Shown here: piece by piece, positions 44,411 to 59,910 of the stretch | Layout: every line of letters begins with the position of its first letter | Position numbering within the stretch: position 1 is the first letter of the stretch | Origin: Ctena decussata | Lineage: Eukaryota; Mollusca; Bivalvia; Lucinida; Lucinidae | DNA length: 64,000 bases | Assembly: GCA_963989385.1 (NCBI GenBank) | Contig: OZ022499.1 | Coordinates: 75,020,203-75,084,202, forward strand | Reading direction: 5' to 3' | The notes under the pieces: model-generated | What the model was told of the DNA's origin: nothing | Database searches by the model: none | Seen by the model: the letters and a program-made list of their open reading frames with translations, nothing else | Made by a program: the position numbers and the translations under genes

Positions 44411-47400
44411 GCATCTCAAACCACCGATATCTGAAAGAAAATTTGCTGGGACCAGGAAATTTACTTTGAGATATCAGAAGGGTGGAGGTACAGTATTCCC
44501 CAAAATAGTGTGAGTATTTTTTTCATTCCTTTGGGCATTGCTGGCATACTATGTTTGGTGGGAGGGGATGTTCAACTCCGGATATCTCAAACTACCGATA
44601 TCTCGAGGAAAATTTGCTGGGAGCAGAAAATTTATTTTGAGATATCGGTAAGTTGGAGATATTGAGAGTTGAATGTCTGTTGAAGTACAATACATGTTTA
44701 AGGTCATATGGACTAGCAAACCGGGTATACTGTTGCAAAGTTTGAGTATTCTGGCATAGTTAGCTTTGTGGGAGGGGACGTTCAACTAAAGGTATTTCAA
44801 ACTACCGATATCTCAAAGAATATTTGCTGGGACTAGACAATTTACTTTAAAGTATCATTAGTTTGGAGATATCGAGAGTTGACTGTCTGTTGAAATAAAT
44901 ACATGTGTAAGGTCAGATGGGACAACAAACAGGAACAGCAAACAGGGTAGACTGTATTGCAAAGTTTGAGTATTACTGGCAGAGTAGCATGGGAGGGGAG
45001 GATGATGGGCCAAGCAACTATGCCAGACATGCTCAAATATGCAATAGCAAACGGTGTCAATTCAGATGCAAATAATGTAGACTCAGAGAAAGGGGTCCCA
45101 TACATTTATCTTTAAACTGCAATATGTTACCTTCTTTAGTATCTTTGTGAGTTCAATTTTTGCTGCCGCTTTTATTTTATATTTTCAGGCATCTCAAACT
45201 ACCGATATCTTAAAGAAAATTTGCTGGGACCAGGAAATTTACTTTGAGATATCAGTAGGTTGAAGGTACAGTATTCCCCAAAATAGTGTGAGTATTTTTT
45301 TCATTCCTTTGAGCATTGCTGGCATACTAACTTCGGTGGGAGGGGATGTTCATATCCGGATATCTCAAACTACCGATATCTCGAGGAAAATTTGCTGGGA
45401 CCAGAAAATTTACTTTGAGATATCAGTAAGTTGGGGATATTGAGAGGTGACTGTCTGTTGAAGTACAATACATGTTTAAGGTCATATGAACTAGCAAACC
45501 GGGTAGACTGGTGCAAAGTTTGAGTATTCTGGCATAGTTAGCTTTGTGGGATGTTCAACTTTAGGTATTTCAAACTACCGATATATCAAAGAAAATTTGC
45601 TGGGACTAGAAAATGCACTTCGAAATATCATTAGTTTGGAGATATCGAGAGTTGACTGTCTGTTGAAATAAATACATGTGTAAGGTCAGATGGGACAACA
45701 AACAGGAACAGCAAACAGGGTAGACTGTATTGCAAAGTTTGAGTATTACTGGCAGAGTAGCTTGGGAGGGGAGGATGATGGGCCAAGCTGCTATGCCAGA
45801 CATGCTCAAATATGCAATAGCAAACGTGTCAATTCAGATGCAAATAATGTAGACTCAGAGAAAGGGGCCCCATACATTTATCTTTAAACTGCGACATGTA
45901 ACCTTCTTTAGTATCTTTGTGAGTTCAATTTTTGCTGCAGCTTTTATTTTATATTTTCAGGCATCTCAAACTACTGATATCTCAAAGAAAATTTGCTGGG
46001 ACCAGGAAATTTACTTTGAAATATCAGTAGGTTGAAGGTACAGTATTCCCCAAAATAGTGTGAGTATTTTTTTCATTCCTTTGGGCATTGCTGGCATACT
46101 AAGTTTGATGGGAGGGGATGTTCAACTCCGGATACCTAAAAACTACCGATATCTCGAGGAAATTTGCTGGGACCAGAAAATTTACTTTGAGATATCAGTA
46201 AGTTGGAGATATTGAGAGTTGACTGTCTGTTGAAGTACAATACATGTTTAAGGTCATATGGACTAGCAAACCGGGTAGACTGGTGCAAAGTTTGAGTATT
46301 CTGGCATAGTTAGCTTTGTGGGAGGGGACGTTCAACTTTAGGTATTTCAAACTACCGATATCTCAAAGAAAATTTGCTGGGACTAGAAAATTTACTTTAA
46401 AGTATCATTAGTTTGGAGATATCGAGAGTTGACTGTCTGTTGAAATAAATACATGTGTAAGGTCAGATGGGACAACAAATAGGAACAGCAAACAGGGTAG
46501 ACTGTTTTGCAAAGTTTGAGTATTACTGGCAGAGTAGCATGGGAGGGGAGGATGATGGGCCAAGCTGCAATGCCAGACATGCTCAAATATGCAATAGCAA
46601 TCAGTGTCAATTCAGATGCAAATAATGTAGACTCAGAGAAAGGGGTCCCATACATTTATCTTTAAACTGCAATATGTTACCTTCTTTAGTATCTTTGTGA
46701 GTTCAATTTTTGCTGCCGCTTTTATTTTATATTTTCAGGCATCTCAAACTACCGATATCTCAAAGAAAATTTGCTGGGACCAGGAAATTTACTTTGAGAT
46801 ATCAGTAGGTTGAAGGTACAGTATTCCCCAAAATAGTGTGAGTATTTTTTTCATTCCTTTGGGCATTGCTGGCAGACTAAGTTTGATGGGAGGGGATGTT
46901 CAACTCCGGATACCTCAAACTACCGATATCTCGAGGAAAATTTGCTGGGACCAGAAAATTTACTTTGAGATATCGGTAAGTTGGGGATATTGAGAGGTGA
47001 CTGTCTGTTGAAGTACAATACATGTTTAAGGTCATATGGACTAGCAAACCGGGTAGACTGGTGCAAAGTTTGAGTATTCTGGCATAGTTAGCTTTGTGGG
47101 ATGTTCATCTTTAGGTATTTCAAACTACCGATATATCAAAGAAAATTTGCTGGGACTAGAAAATGCACTTTGAAATATCATTAGTTTGGAGATATCGAGA
47201 GTTGACTGTCTGTTGAAATAAATACATGTGTAAGGTCAGATGGGACAACAAACAGGAACAGCAAACAGAGTAGACTGTATTGCAAAGTTTGAGTATTACT
47301 GGCAGAGTAGCTTGGGAGGGGAGGATGATGGGCCAAGCTGCTATGCCAGACATGCTCAAATATGCAATAGCAAACGTGTCAATTCAGATGCAAATAATGT

Positions 47401-50400
47401 AGACTCAGAGAAAGGGGCCCCATACATTTATCTTTAAACTGCAACATGTAACCTTCTTTAGTATCTTTGTGAGTTCAATTTTTGCTGCCGCTTTTATTTT
47501 ATATTTTCAGGCATCTCAAACTACCGATATCTCAAAGAAAAATTGCTGGGACCAGGAAATTTACTTTGAGATATCAGTAGGTTGAAGGTACAGTATTCCC
47601 CAAAATAGTGTGAGTATTTTTTTCATTCCTTTGGGCATTGCTGGCATACTAAGTTTGATGGGAGGGGATGTTCAACTCCGGATACCTCAAACTACCGATA
47701 TCTCGAGGAAAATTTGCTGGGACCAGAAAATTTACTTTGAGATATCAGTAAGTTGGAGATATTGAGAGTTGACTGTCTGTTGAAGTACAATACATGTTTA
47801 AGGTCATATGGACTAGCAAACCGGGTAGACTGGTGCAAAGTTTGAGTATTCTGGCATAGTTAGCTTTGTGGGAGGGGACGTTCAACTTTAGGTATTTCAA
47901 ATTACAGATATCTCAAAGAAAATTTGCTGGGACTAGACAATTTACTTTAAAGTATCATTAGTTTGGATATATCGAGAGTTGACTGTCTGTTGAAATAAAA
48001 ACATGTGTAAGGTCAAATGGGACAACAGACAGGAACAGCAAACAGGGTAGACTGTATTGCAAAGTTTGAGTATTACTGGCAGAGTAGCTTGGGAGGGGAG
48101 GATGATGGGCCAAGCTGCTATGCCAGACATGCTCAAATATGCAATAGCAAACAGTGTCAATTCAGATGCAAAAATGTAGACTCAGAGAAAGGGGCCCCAT
48201 ACATTTATCTTTAAACTGCAACATGTAACCTTCTTTAGTATCTTTGTGAGTTCAACTTTTGCTGCCGCTTTTATTTTATATTTTCAGGCATCTCAAACTA
48301 CCGATATCTCAAAGAAAATTTGCTGGGACCAGGAAATTTACTTTGAGATATCAGTAGGTTGAAGGTACAGTATTCCCCAATAATGTGAGTATTTTTTTCA
48401 TTCCTTTGGGCATTGCTGGCATACTAAGTTTGATGGGAGGGGATGTTCAACTCCGGATACCTCAAACTACCGATATCTCGAGGAAATTTGCTGGGACCAG
48501 AAAATTTACTTTGAGATATCAGTAAGCTGGAGATATTGAGAGTTGACTGTCTGTTGAAGTACAATACATGTTTAAGGTCATATGGACTAGCAAACCGGGT
48601 AGACTGGTGCAAAGTTTGAGTATTCTGGCATAGTTAGCTTTGTGGGAGGGGACGTTCAACTAAAGGTATTTCAAACTACCGATATCTCAAAGAATATTTG
48701 CTGGGACTAGACAATTTACTTTAAAGTATCATTAGTTTGGATATATCGAGAGTTGACTGTCTGTTGAAATAAATACATGTGTAAGGTCAGATGGGACAAC
48801 AAACAGGAACAGCAAACAGGGTAGACTGTATTGCAAAGTTTGAGTATTACTGGCAGAGTAGCATGGGAGGGGAGGATGATGGGCCAAGCAACTATGCCAG
48901 ACATGCTCAAATATGCAATAGCAAACGGTGTCAATTCAGATGCAAATAATGTAGACTCAGAGAAAGGGGTACCATACATTTATCTTTAAACTGCAATATG
49001 TTACCTTCTTTAGTATCTTTGTGAGTTCAATTTTTGCTGCCGCTTTTATTTTATATTTTCAGGCATCTCAAACTACCGATATCTCAAAGAAAATTTGCTG
49101 GGACCAGGAAATTTACTTTGAGATATCAGTAGGTTGAAGGTACAGTATTCCCCAAAATAGTGTGAGTATTTTTTTCATTCCTTTGGGCATTGCTGGCATA
49201 CTATGTTTGGTGGGAGGGGATCATCAACTCCGGATATCTCAAACTACCGATATCTCGAGGAAAATTTGCTGGGAGCAGAAAATTTATTTTGAGATATCGG
49301 TAAGTTGGAGATATTGAGAGTTGAATGTCTGTTGAAGTACAATACATGTTTAAGGTCATATGGACTAGCAAACCGGGTATACTGTTGCAAAGTTTGAGTA
49401 TTCTGGCATAGTTAGCTTTGTGGGAGGGGACGTTCAACTAAAGGTATTTCAAACTACCGATATCTCAAAGAATATTTGCTGGGACTAGACAATTTACTTT
49501 AAAGTATCATTAGTTTGGAGATATCGAGAGTTGACTGTCTGTTGAAATAAATACATGTGTAAGGTCAGATGGGACAACAAACAGGAACAGCAAACAGGGT
49601 AGACTGTATTGCAAAGTTTGAGTATTACTGGCAGAGTAGCTTGGGAGGGGAGGATGATGGGCCAAGCTGCTATGCCAGACATGCTCAAATATGCAATAGC
49701 AAACGTGTCAATTCAGATGCAAATAATGTAGACTCAGAGAAAGGGGCCCCATACATTTATCTTTAAACTGCGACATGTAACCTTCTTTAGTATCTTTGTG
49801 AGTTCAATTTTTGCTGCAGCTTTTATTTTATATTTTCAGGCATCTCAAACTACTGATATCTCAAAGAAAATTTGCTGGGACCAGGAAATTTACTTTGAAA
49901 TATAAGTAGGTTGAAGGTACAGTATTCCCCAAAATAGTGTGAGTATTTTTTTCATTCCTTTGGGCATTGCTGGCATACTAAGTTTGATGGGAGGGGATGT
50001 TCAACTCCGGATACCTCAAACTACCGATATCTCGAGGAAATTTGCTGGGACCAGAAAATTTACTTTGAGATATCAGTAAGTTGGAGATATTGAGAGTTGA
50101 CTGTCTGTTGAAGTACAATACATGTTTAAGGTCATATGGACTAGCAAACCGGGTAGACTGGTGCAAAGTTTGAGTATTCTGGCATAGTTAGCTTTGTGGG
50201 AGGGGACGTTCAACTTTAGGTATTTCAAACTACCGATATCTCAAAGAAAATTTGCTGGGACTAGAAAATTTACTTTAAAGTATCATTAGTTTGGAGATAT
50301 CGAGAGTTGACTGTCTGTTGAAATAAATACATGTGTAAGGTCAGATGGGACAACAAATAGGAACAGCAAACAGGGTAGACTGTTTTGCAAAGTTTGAGTA

Positions 50401-53400
50401 TTACTGGCAGAGTAGCATGGGAGGGGAGGATGATGGGCCAAGCTGCAATGCCAGACATGCTCAAATATGCAATAGCAATCAGTGTCAATTCAGATGCAAA
50501 TAATGTAGACTCAGAGAAAGGGGTCCCATACATTTATCTTTAAACTGCAATATGTTACCTTCTTTAGTATCTTTGTGAGTTCAATTTTTGCTGCCGCTTT
50601 TATTTTATATTTTCAGGCATCTCAAACTACCGATATCTCAAAGAAAATTTGCTGGGACCAGGAAATTTACTTTGAGATATCAGTAGGTTGAAGGTACAGT
50701 ATTCCCCAAAATAGTGTGAGTACTTTTTTTCATTCCTTTGAGCATTGCTGGCATACTAACTTCGGTGGGAGGGGATGTTCATATCCGGATATCTCAAACT
50801 ACCGATATCTCGAGGAAAATTTGCTGGGACCAGAAAATTTACTTTGAGATATCGGTAAGTTGGGGATATTGAGAGGTGACTGTCTGTTGAAGTACAATAC
50901 ATGTTTAAGGTCATATGGACTAGCAAACCGGGTAGACTGGTGCAAAGTTTGAGTATTCTGGCATAGTTAGCTTTGTGGGATGTTCAACTTTAGGTATTTC
51001 AAACTACCGATATATCAAAGAAAATTTGCTGGGACTAGAAAATGCACTTTGAAATATCATTAGTTTGGAGATATCGAGAGTTGACTGTCTGTTGAAATAA
51101 ATACATGTGTAAGGTCAGATGGGACAACAAACAGGAACAGCAAACAGGGTAGACTGTATTGCAAAGTTTGAGTATTACTGGCAGAGTAGCTTGGGAGGGG
51201 AGGATGATGGGCCAAGCTGCTATGCCAGACATGCTCAAATATGCAATAGCAAACGTGTCAATTCAGATGCAAATAATGTAGACTCAGAGAAAGGGGCCCC
51301 ATACATTTATCTTTAAACTGCAACATGTAACCTTCTTTAGTATCTTTGTGAGTTCAATTTTTGCTGCCGCTTTTATTTTATATTTTCAGGCATCTCAAAC
51401 TACCGATATCTCAAAGAAAAATTGCTGGGACCAGGAAATTTACTTTGAGATATCAGTAGGTTGAAGGTACAGTATTCCCCAAAATAGTGTGAGTATTTTT
51501 TTCATTCCTTTGGGCATTGCTGGCATACTAAGTTTGATGGGAGGGGATGTTCAACTCCGGATACCTCAAACTACCGATATCTCGAGGAAAATTTGCTGGG
51601 ACCAGAAAATTTACTTTGAGATATCAGTAAGTTGGAGATATTGAGAGTTGACTGTCTGTTGAAGTACAATACATGTTTAAGGTCATATGGACTAGCAAAC
51701 CGGGTAGACTGGTGCAAAGTTTGAGTATTCTGGCATAGTTAGCTTTGTGGGAGGGGACGTTCAACTTTAGGTATTTCAAATTACAGATATCTCAAAGAAA
51801 ATTTGCTGGGACTAGACAATTTACTTTAAAGTATCATTAGTTTGGATATATCGAGAGTTGACTGTCTGTTGAAATAAAAACATGTGTAAGGTCAAATGGG
51901 ACAACAAACAGGAACAGCAAACAGGGTAGACTGTATTGCAAAGTTTGAGTATTACTGGCAGAGTAGCTTGGGAGGGGAGGATGATGGGCCAAGCTGCTAT
52001 GCCAGACATGCTCAAATATGCAATAGCAAACAGTGTCAATTCAGATGCAAATAATGTAGACTCAGAGAAAGGGGCCCCATACATTTATCTTTAAACTGCA
52101 ACATGTAACCTTCTTTAGTATCTTTGTGAGTTCAACTTTTGCTGCCGCTTTTATTTTATATTTTCAGGCATCTCAAACTACCGATATCTCAAAGAAAATT
52201 TGCTGGGACCAGGAAATTTACTTTGAGGTATCAGTAGGTTGAAGGTACAGTATTCCCCAATAATGTGAGTATTTTTTTCATTCCTTTGGGCATTGCTGGC
52301 ATACTAAGTTTGATGGGAGGGGATGTTCAACTCCGGATACCTCAAACTACCGATATCTCGAGGAAATTTGCTGGGACCAGAAAATTTACTTTGAGATATC
52401 AGTAAGCTGGAGATATTGAGAGTTGACTGTCTGTTGAAGTACAATACATGTTTAAGGTCATATGGACTAGCAAACCGGGTAGACTGGTGCAAAGTTTGAG
52501 TATTCTGGCATAGTTAGCTTTGTGGGAGGGGACGTTCAACTAAAGGTATTTCAAACTACCGATATCTCAAAGAATATTTGCTGGGACTAGACAATTTACT
52601 TTAAAGTATCATTAGTTTGGAGATATCGAGAGTTGACTGTCTGTTGAAATAAATACATGTGTAAGGTCAGATGGGACAACAAACAGGAACAGCAAACAGG
52701 GTAGACTGTATTGCAAAGTTTGAGTATTACTGGCAGAGTAGCATGGGAGGGGAGGATGATGGGCCAAGCAACTATGCCAGACATGCTCAAATATGCAATA
52801 GCAAACGGTGTCAATTCAGATGCAAATAATGTAGACTCAGAGAAAGGGGTCCCATACATTTATCTTTAAACTGCAATATGTTACCTTCTTTAGTATCTTT
52901 GTGAGTTCAATTTTTGCTGCCGCTTTTATTTTATATTTTCAGGCATCTCAAACTACCGATATCTCAAAGAAAATTTGCTGGGACCAGGAAATTTACTTTG
53001 AGATATCAGTAGGTTGAAGGTACAGTATTCCCCAAAATAGTGTGAGTACTTTTTTTCATTCCTTTGAGCATTGCTGGCATACTAACTTCGGTGGGAGGGG
53101 ATGTTCATATCCGGATATCTCAAACTACCGATATCTCGAGGAAAATTTGCTGGGACCAGAAAATTTACTTTGAGATATCAGTAAGTTGGGGATATTGAGA
53201 GATGACTGTCTGTTGAAGTACAATACATGTTTAAGGTCATAGGGACTAGCAAACCGGGTAGACTGGTGCAAAGTTTGAGTATTCTGGCATAGTTAGCTTT
53301 GTGGGATGTTCAACTTTAGGTATTTCAAACTACCGATATATCAAAGAAAATTTGCTGGGACTAGAAAATGCACTTTGGAATATCATTAGTTTGGAGATAT

Positions 53401-56400
53401 CGAGAGTTGACTGTCTGTTGAAATAAATACATGTGTAAGGTCAGATGGGACAACAAACAGGAACAGCAAACAGGGTAGACTGTATTGCAAAGTTTGAGTA
53501 TTACTGGCAGAGTAGCTTGGGAGGGGAGGATGATGGGCCCAGCTGCTATGCCAGACATGCTCAAATATGCAATAGCAAACAGTGTCAATTCAGATGCAAA
53601 TAATGTAGATTCCGAGAAAGGGGCCCCATACATTTATCTTTAAACTGCAACATGTAACCTTCTTTAGTATCTTTGTGAGTTCAACTTTTGCTGCCGCTTT
53701 TATTTTATATTTTCAGGCATCTCAAACTACCGATATCTCAAAGAAAATTTGCTGGGACCAGGAAATTTACTTTGAGATATCAGTAGGTTGAAGGTACAGT
53801 ATTCCCCAATAATGTATTTTTTTCATTCCTTTGGGCATTGCTGGCATACTAAGTTTGATGGGAGGGGATGTTCAACTCCGGATACCTCAAACTACCGATA
53901 TCTCGAGGAAATTTGCTGGGACCAGAAAATTTACTTTGAGATATCAGTAAGTTGGAGATATTGAGAGTTGACTGTCTGTTGAAGTACAATACATGTTTAA
54001 GGTCATATGGACTAGCAAACCGGGTAGACTGGTGCAAAGTTTGAGTATTCTGGCATAGTTAGCTTTGTGGGAGGGGACGTTGAACTTTAGGTATTTCAAA
54101 CTACCGATATCTCAAAGAAAATTTGCTGGGACTAGAAAATTTACTTTAAAGTATCATTAGTTTGGAGATATCGAGAGTTGACTGTCTGTTGAAATAAATA
54201 CATGTGTAAGGTCGGATGGGAAAACAAATAGGAACAGCAAACAGGGTAGACTGTTTTGCAAAGTTTGAGTATTACTGGCAGAGTAGCATGGGAGGGGAGG
54301 ATGATGGGCCAAGCTGCAATGCCAGACATGCTCAAATATGCAATAGCAATCAGTGTCAATTCAGATGCAAATAATGTAGACTCAGAGAAAGGGGTCCCAT
54401 ACATTTATCTTTAAACTGCAATATGTTACCTTCTTTAGTATCTTTGTGAGTTCAATTTTTGCTGCCGCTTTTATTTTATATTTTCAGGCATCTCAAACTA
54501 CCGATATCTCAAAGAAAATTTGCTGGGACCAGGAAATTTACTTTGAGATATCAGTAGGTTGAAGGTACAGTATTCCCCAAAATAGTGTGAGTATTTTTTT
54601 CATTCCTTTGGGCATTGCTGGCAGACTAAGTTTGATGGGAGGGGATGTTCAACTCCGGATACCTCAAACTACCGATATCTCGAGGAAAATTTGCTGGGAC
54701 CAGAAAATTTACTTTGAGATATCAGTAAGTTGGGGATATTGAGAGGTGACTGTCTGTTGAAGTACAATACATGTTTAAGGTCATATGGACTAGCAAACCG
54801 GGTAGACTGGTGCAAAGTTTGAGTATTCTGGCATAGTTAGCTTTGTGGGATGTTCAACTTTAGGTATTTCAAACTACCGATATATCAAAGAAAATTTGCT
54901 GGGACTAGAAAATGCACTTTGAAATATCATTAGTTTGGAGATATCGAGAGTTGACTGTCTGTTGAAATAAATACATGTGTAAGGTCAGATGGGACAACAA
55001 ACAGGAACAGCCAACAGGGTAGACTGTATTGCAAAGTTTGAGTATTACTGGCAGAGTAGCTTGGGAGGGGAGGATGATGGGCCAAGCTGCTATGCCAGAC
55101 ATGCTCAAATATGCAATAGCAAACGTGTCAATTCAGATGCAAATAATGTAGACTCAGAGAAAGGGGCCCCATACATTTATCTTTAAACTGCAACATGTAA
55201 CCTTCTTTAGTATCTTTGTGAGTTCAATTTTTGCTGCCGCTTTTATTTTATATTTTCAGGCATCTCAAACTACCGATATCTCAAAGAAAATTTGCTGGGA
55301 CCAGGAAATTTACTTTGAGATATCAGTAGGTTGAAGGTACAGTATTCCCCAAAATAGTGTGAGTATTTTTTTCATTCCTTTGGGCATTGCTGGCATACTA
55401 AGTTTGATGGGAGGGGATGTTCAACTCCGGATACCTCAAACTACCGATATCTCGAGGAAAATTTGCTGGGACCAGAAAATTTACTTTGAGATATCAGTAA
55501 GTTGGAGATATTGAGAGTTGACTGTCTGTTGAAGTACAATACATGTTTAAGGTCATATGGACTAGCAAACCGGGTAGACTGGTGCAAAGTTTGAGTATTC
55601 TGGCATAGTTAGCTTTGTGGGAGGGGACGTTCAACTTTAGGTATTTCAAATTACAGATATCTCAAAGAAAATTTGCTGGGACTAGACAATTTACTTTAAA
55701 GTATCATTAGTTTGGATATATCGAGAGTTGACTGTCTGTTGAAATAAAAACATGTGTAAGGTCAAATGGGACAACAAACAGGAACAGCAAACAGGGTAGA
55801 CTGTATTGCAAAGTTTGAGTATTACTGGCAGAGTAGCTTGGGAGGGGAGGATGATGGGCCAAGCTGCTATGCCAGACATGCTCAAATATGCAATAGCAAA
55901 CAGTGTCAATTCAGATGCAAATAATGTAGACTCAGAGAAAGGGGCCCCATACATTTATCTTTAAACTGCAACATGTAACCTTCTTTAGTATCTTTGTGAG
56001 TTCAACTTTTGCTGCCGCTTTTATTTTATATTTTCAGGCATCTCAAACTACCGATATCTCAAAGAAAATTTGCTGGGACCAGGAAATTTACTTTGAGATA
56101 TCAGTAGGTTGAAGGTACAGTATTCCCCAATAATGTGAGTATTTTTTTCATTCCTTTGGGCATTGCTGGCATACTAAGTTTGATGGGAGGGGATGTTCAA
56201 CTCCGGATACCTCAAACTACCGATATCTCGAGGAAATTTGCTGGGACCAGAAAATTTACTTTGAGATATCAGTAAGCTGGAGATATTGAGAGTTGACTGT
56301 CTGTTGAAGTACAATACATGTTTAAGGTCATATGGACTAGCAAACCGGGTAGACTGGTGCAAAGTTTGAGTATTCTGGCATAGTTAGCTTTGTGGGAGGG

Positions 56401-59400
56401 GACGTTCAACTAAAGGTATTTCAAACTACCGATATCTCAAAGAATATTTGCTGGGACTAGACAATTTACTTTAAAGTATCATTAGTTTGGAGATATCGAG
56501 AGTTGACTGTCTGTTGAAATAAAACCATGTGTAAGGTCAGATGGGACAACAAACAGGAACAGCAAACAGGGTAGACTGTATTGCAAAGTTTGAGTATTAC
56601 TGGCAGAGTAGCATGGGAGGGGAGGATGATGGGCCAAGCAACTATGCCAGCAATGCTCAAATATGCAATAGCAAACGGTGTCAATTCAGATGCAAATAAT
56701 GTAGACTCAGAGAAAGGGGTCCCATACATTTATCTTTAAACTGCAATATGTTACCTTCTTTAGTATCTTTGTGAGTTCAATTTTTGCTGCCGCTTTTATT
56801 TTATATTTTCAGGCATCTCAAACTACCGATATCTCAAAGAAAATTTGCTGGGACCAGGAAATTTACTTTGAGATATCAGTAGGTTGAAGGTACAGTATTC
56901 CCCAAAATAGTGTGAGTATTTTTTTCATTCCTTTGAGCATTGCTGGCATACTAACTTCGGTGGGAGGGGATGTTCATATCCGGATATCTCAAACTACCGA
57001 TATCTCGAGGAAAATTTGCTGGGACCAGAAAATTTACTTTGAGATATCAGTAAGTTGGGGATATTGAGAGATGACTGTCTGTTGAAGTACAATACATGTT
57101 TAAGGTCATATGGACTAGCAAACCGGGTAGACTGGTGCAAAGTTTGAGTATTCTGGCATAGTTAGCTTTGTGGGATGTTCAACTTTAGGTATTTCAAACT
57201 ACCGATATATCAAAGAAAATTTGCTGGGACTAGAAAATGCACTTTGAAATATCATTAGTTTGGAGATATCGAGAGTTGACTGTCTGTTGAAATAAATACA
57301 TGTGTAAGGTCAGATGGGACAACAAACAGGAACAGCAAACAGGGTAGACTGTATTGCAAAGTTTGAGTATTACTGGCAGAGTAGCTTGGGAGGGGAGGAT
57401 GATGGGCCAAGCTGCTATGCCAGACATGCTCAAATATGCAATAGCAAACAGTGTCAATTCAGATGCAAATAATGTAGACTCAGAGAAAGGGGCCCCATAC
57501 ATTTATCTTTAAACTGCAACATGTAACCTTCTTTAGTATCTTTGTGAGTTCAACTTTTGCTGCCGCTTTTATTTTATATTTTCAGGCATCTCAAACTACC
57601 GATATCTCAAAGAAAATTTGCTGGGACCAGGAAATTTACTTTGAGATATCAGTAGGTTGAAGGTACAGTATTCCCCAATAATGTGAGTATTTTTTTCATT
57701 CCTTTGGGCATTGCTGGCATACTAAGTTTGATGGGAGGGGATGTTCAACTCCGGATACCTCAAACTACCGATATCTCGAGGAAATTTGCTGGGACCAGAA
57801 AATTTACTTTGAGATATCAGTAAGTTGGAGATATTGAGAGTTGACTGTCTGTTGAAGTACAATACATGTTTAAGGTCATATGGACTAGCAAACCGGGTAG
57901 ACTGGTGCAAAGTTTGAGTATTCTGGCATAGTTAGCTTTGTGGGAGGGGACGTTCAACTTTAGGTATTTCAAACTACCGATATCTCAAAGAAAATTTGCT
58001 GGGACTAGAAAATTTACTTTAAAGTATCATTAGTTTGGAGATATCGAGAGTTGACTGTCTGTTGAAATAAAAACATGTGTAAGGTCAGATGGGACAACAA
58101 ATAGGAACAGCAAACAGGGTAGACTGTTTTGCAAAGTTTGAGTATTACTGGCAGAGTAGCATGGGAGGGGAGGATGATGGGCCAAGCTGCAATGCCAGAC
58201 ATGCTCAAATATGCAATAGCAATCAGTGTCAATTCAGATGCAAATAATGTAGACTCAGAGAAAGGGGTCCCATACATTTATCTTTAAACTGCAATATGTT
58301 ACCTTCTTTAGTATCTTTGTGAGTTCAATTTTTGCTGCCGCTTTTATTTTATATTTTCAGGCATCTCAAACTACCGATATCTCAAAGAAAATTTGCTGGG
58401 ACCAGGAAATTTACTTTGAGATATCAGTAGGTTGAAGGTACAGTATTCCCCAAAATAGTGTGAGTATTTTTTTCATTCCTTTGGGCATTGCTGGCAGACT
58501 AAGTTTGATGGGAGGGGATGTTCAACTCCGGATACCTCAAACTACCGATATCTCGAGGAAAATATGCTGGGACCAGAAAATTTACTTTGAGATATCAGTA
58601 AGTTGGGGATATTGAGAGGTGACTGTCTGTTGAAGTACAATACATGTTTAAGGTCATATGGACTAGCAAACCGGGTAGACTGGTGCAAAGTTTGAGTATT
58701 CTGGCATAGTTAGCTTTGTGGGATGTTCAACTTTAGGTATTTCAAACTACCGATATATCAAAGAAAATTTGCTGGGACTAGAAAATGCACTTTGAAATAT
58801 CATTAGTTTGGAGATATCGAGAGTTGACTGTCTGTTGAAATAAATACATGTGTAAGGTCAGATGGGACAACAAACAGGAACAGCAAACAGGGTAGACTGT
58901 ATTGCAAAGTTTGAGTATTACTGGCAGAGTAGCTTGGGAGGGGAGGATGATGGGCCAAGCTGCTATGCCAGACATGCTCAAATATGCAATAGCAAACGTG
59001 TCAATTCAGATGCAAATAATGTAGACTCAGAGAAAGGGGCCCCATACATTTATCTTTAAACTGCAACATGTAACCTTCTTTAGTATCTTTGTGAGTTCAA
59101 TTTTTGCTGCCGCTTTTATTTTATATTTTCAGGCATCTCAAACTACCGATATCTCAAAGAAAATTTGCTGGGACCAGGAAATTTACTTTGAGATATCAGT
59201 AGGTTGAAGGTACAGTATTCCCCAAAATAGTGTGAGTATTTTTTTCATTCCTTTGGGCATTGCTGGCATACTAAGTTTGATGGGAGGGGATGTTCAACTC
59301 CGGATACCTCAAACTACCGATATCTCGAGGAAAATTTGCTGGGACCAGAAAATTTACTTTGAGATATCAGTAAGTTGGAGATATTGAGAGTTGACTGTCT

Positions 59401-59910
59401 GTTGAAATACAATACATGTTTAAGGTCATATGGACTAGCAAACCGGGTAGACTGGTGCAAAGTTTGAGTATTCTGGCATAGTTAGCTTTGTGGGAGGGGA
59501 CGTTCAACTTTAGGTATTTCAAACTACCGATATCTAAAAGAAAATTTACTTGGACTAGAAAAATTACTTTAAAGTATCATTAGTTTGGATATATCGAGAG
59601 TTGACTGTCTGTTGAAATAAAAACATGTGTAAGGTCAGATGGGACAACAAACAGGAACAGCAAACAGGGTAGACTGTATTGCAAAGTTTGAGTATTACTG
59701 GCAGAGTAGCTTGGGAGGGGAGGATGATGGGCCAAGCTGCTATGCCAGACATGCTAAAATATGCAATAGCAAACAGTGTCAATTCAGATGCAAATAATGT
59801 AGACTCAGAGAAAGGGGCCCCATACATTTATCTTTAAACTGCAACATGTAACCTTCTTTAGTATCTTTGTGAGTTCAACTTTTGCTGCCGCTTTTATTTT
59901 ATATTTTCAG
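44411..59910. repeat. Satellite subdomain 2: five-monomer higher-order repeat, ~3.875 kb x 4
   Basis: Monomer variants recur in fixed order. Blocks start at 44411, 48288, 52168 and 56038, ending at 59910, giving lengths 3,877, 3,880, 3,870 and 3,873 bp. Diagnostic variants repeat in step. AAGCAACTATGCCAG occurs only in monomer 1 of each block. AATAGCAATCAGTG is in monomer 3. GGGATGTTCA replacing GGGAGGGGACGTTCA is in monomers 2 and 4, except monomer 2 of block 2. TTTGGATATATCGAG is in monomer 5. Block 2 has a monomer 2 with a different history (49065-49840). Equivalent positions across blocks are much more alike than neighbouring monomers, the definition of higher-order repeat structure. Confidence 0.85.
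57586..57651. repeat. Representative satellite hairpin (block A)
   Basis: Arms AACTACCGATATCTCAAAG and CTTTGAGATATCAGTAGGTT are nearly complementary, and the pairing extends through AAATTT on each side, leaving the loop GCTGGGACCAGG. Equivalent hairpins, with GAGG replacing AAAG in block B, begin every A, B and C block, so the array holds more than 100 of them. Block A is also bounded by TTTTCAG on its left and GTAGGT on its right, at splice-like positions. Confidence 0.8.
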
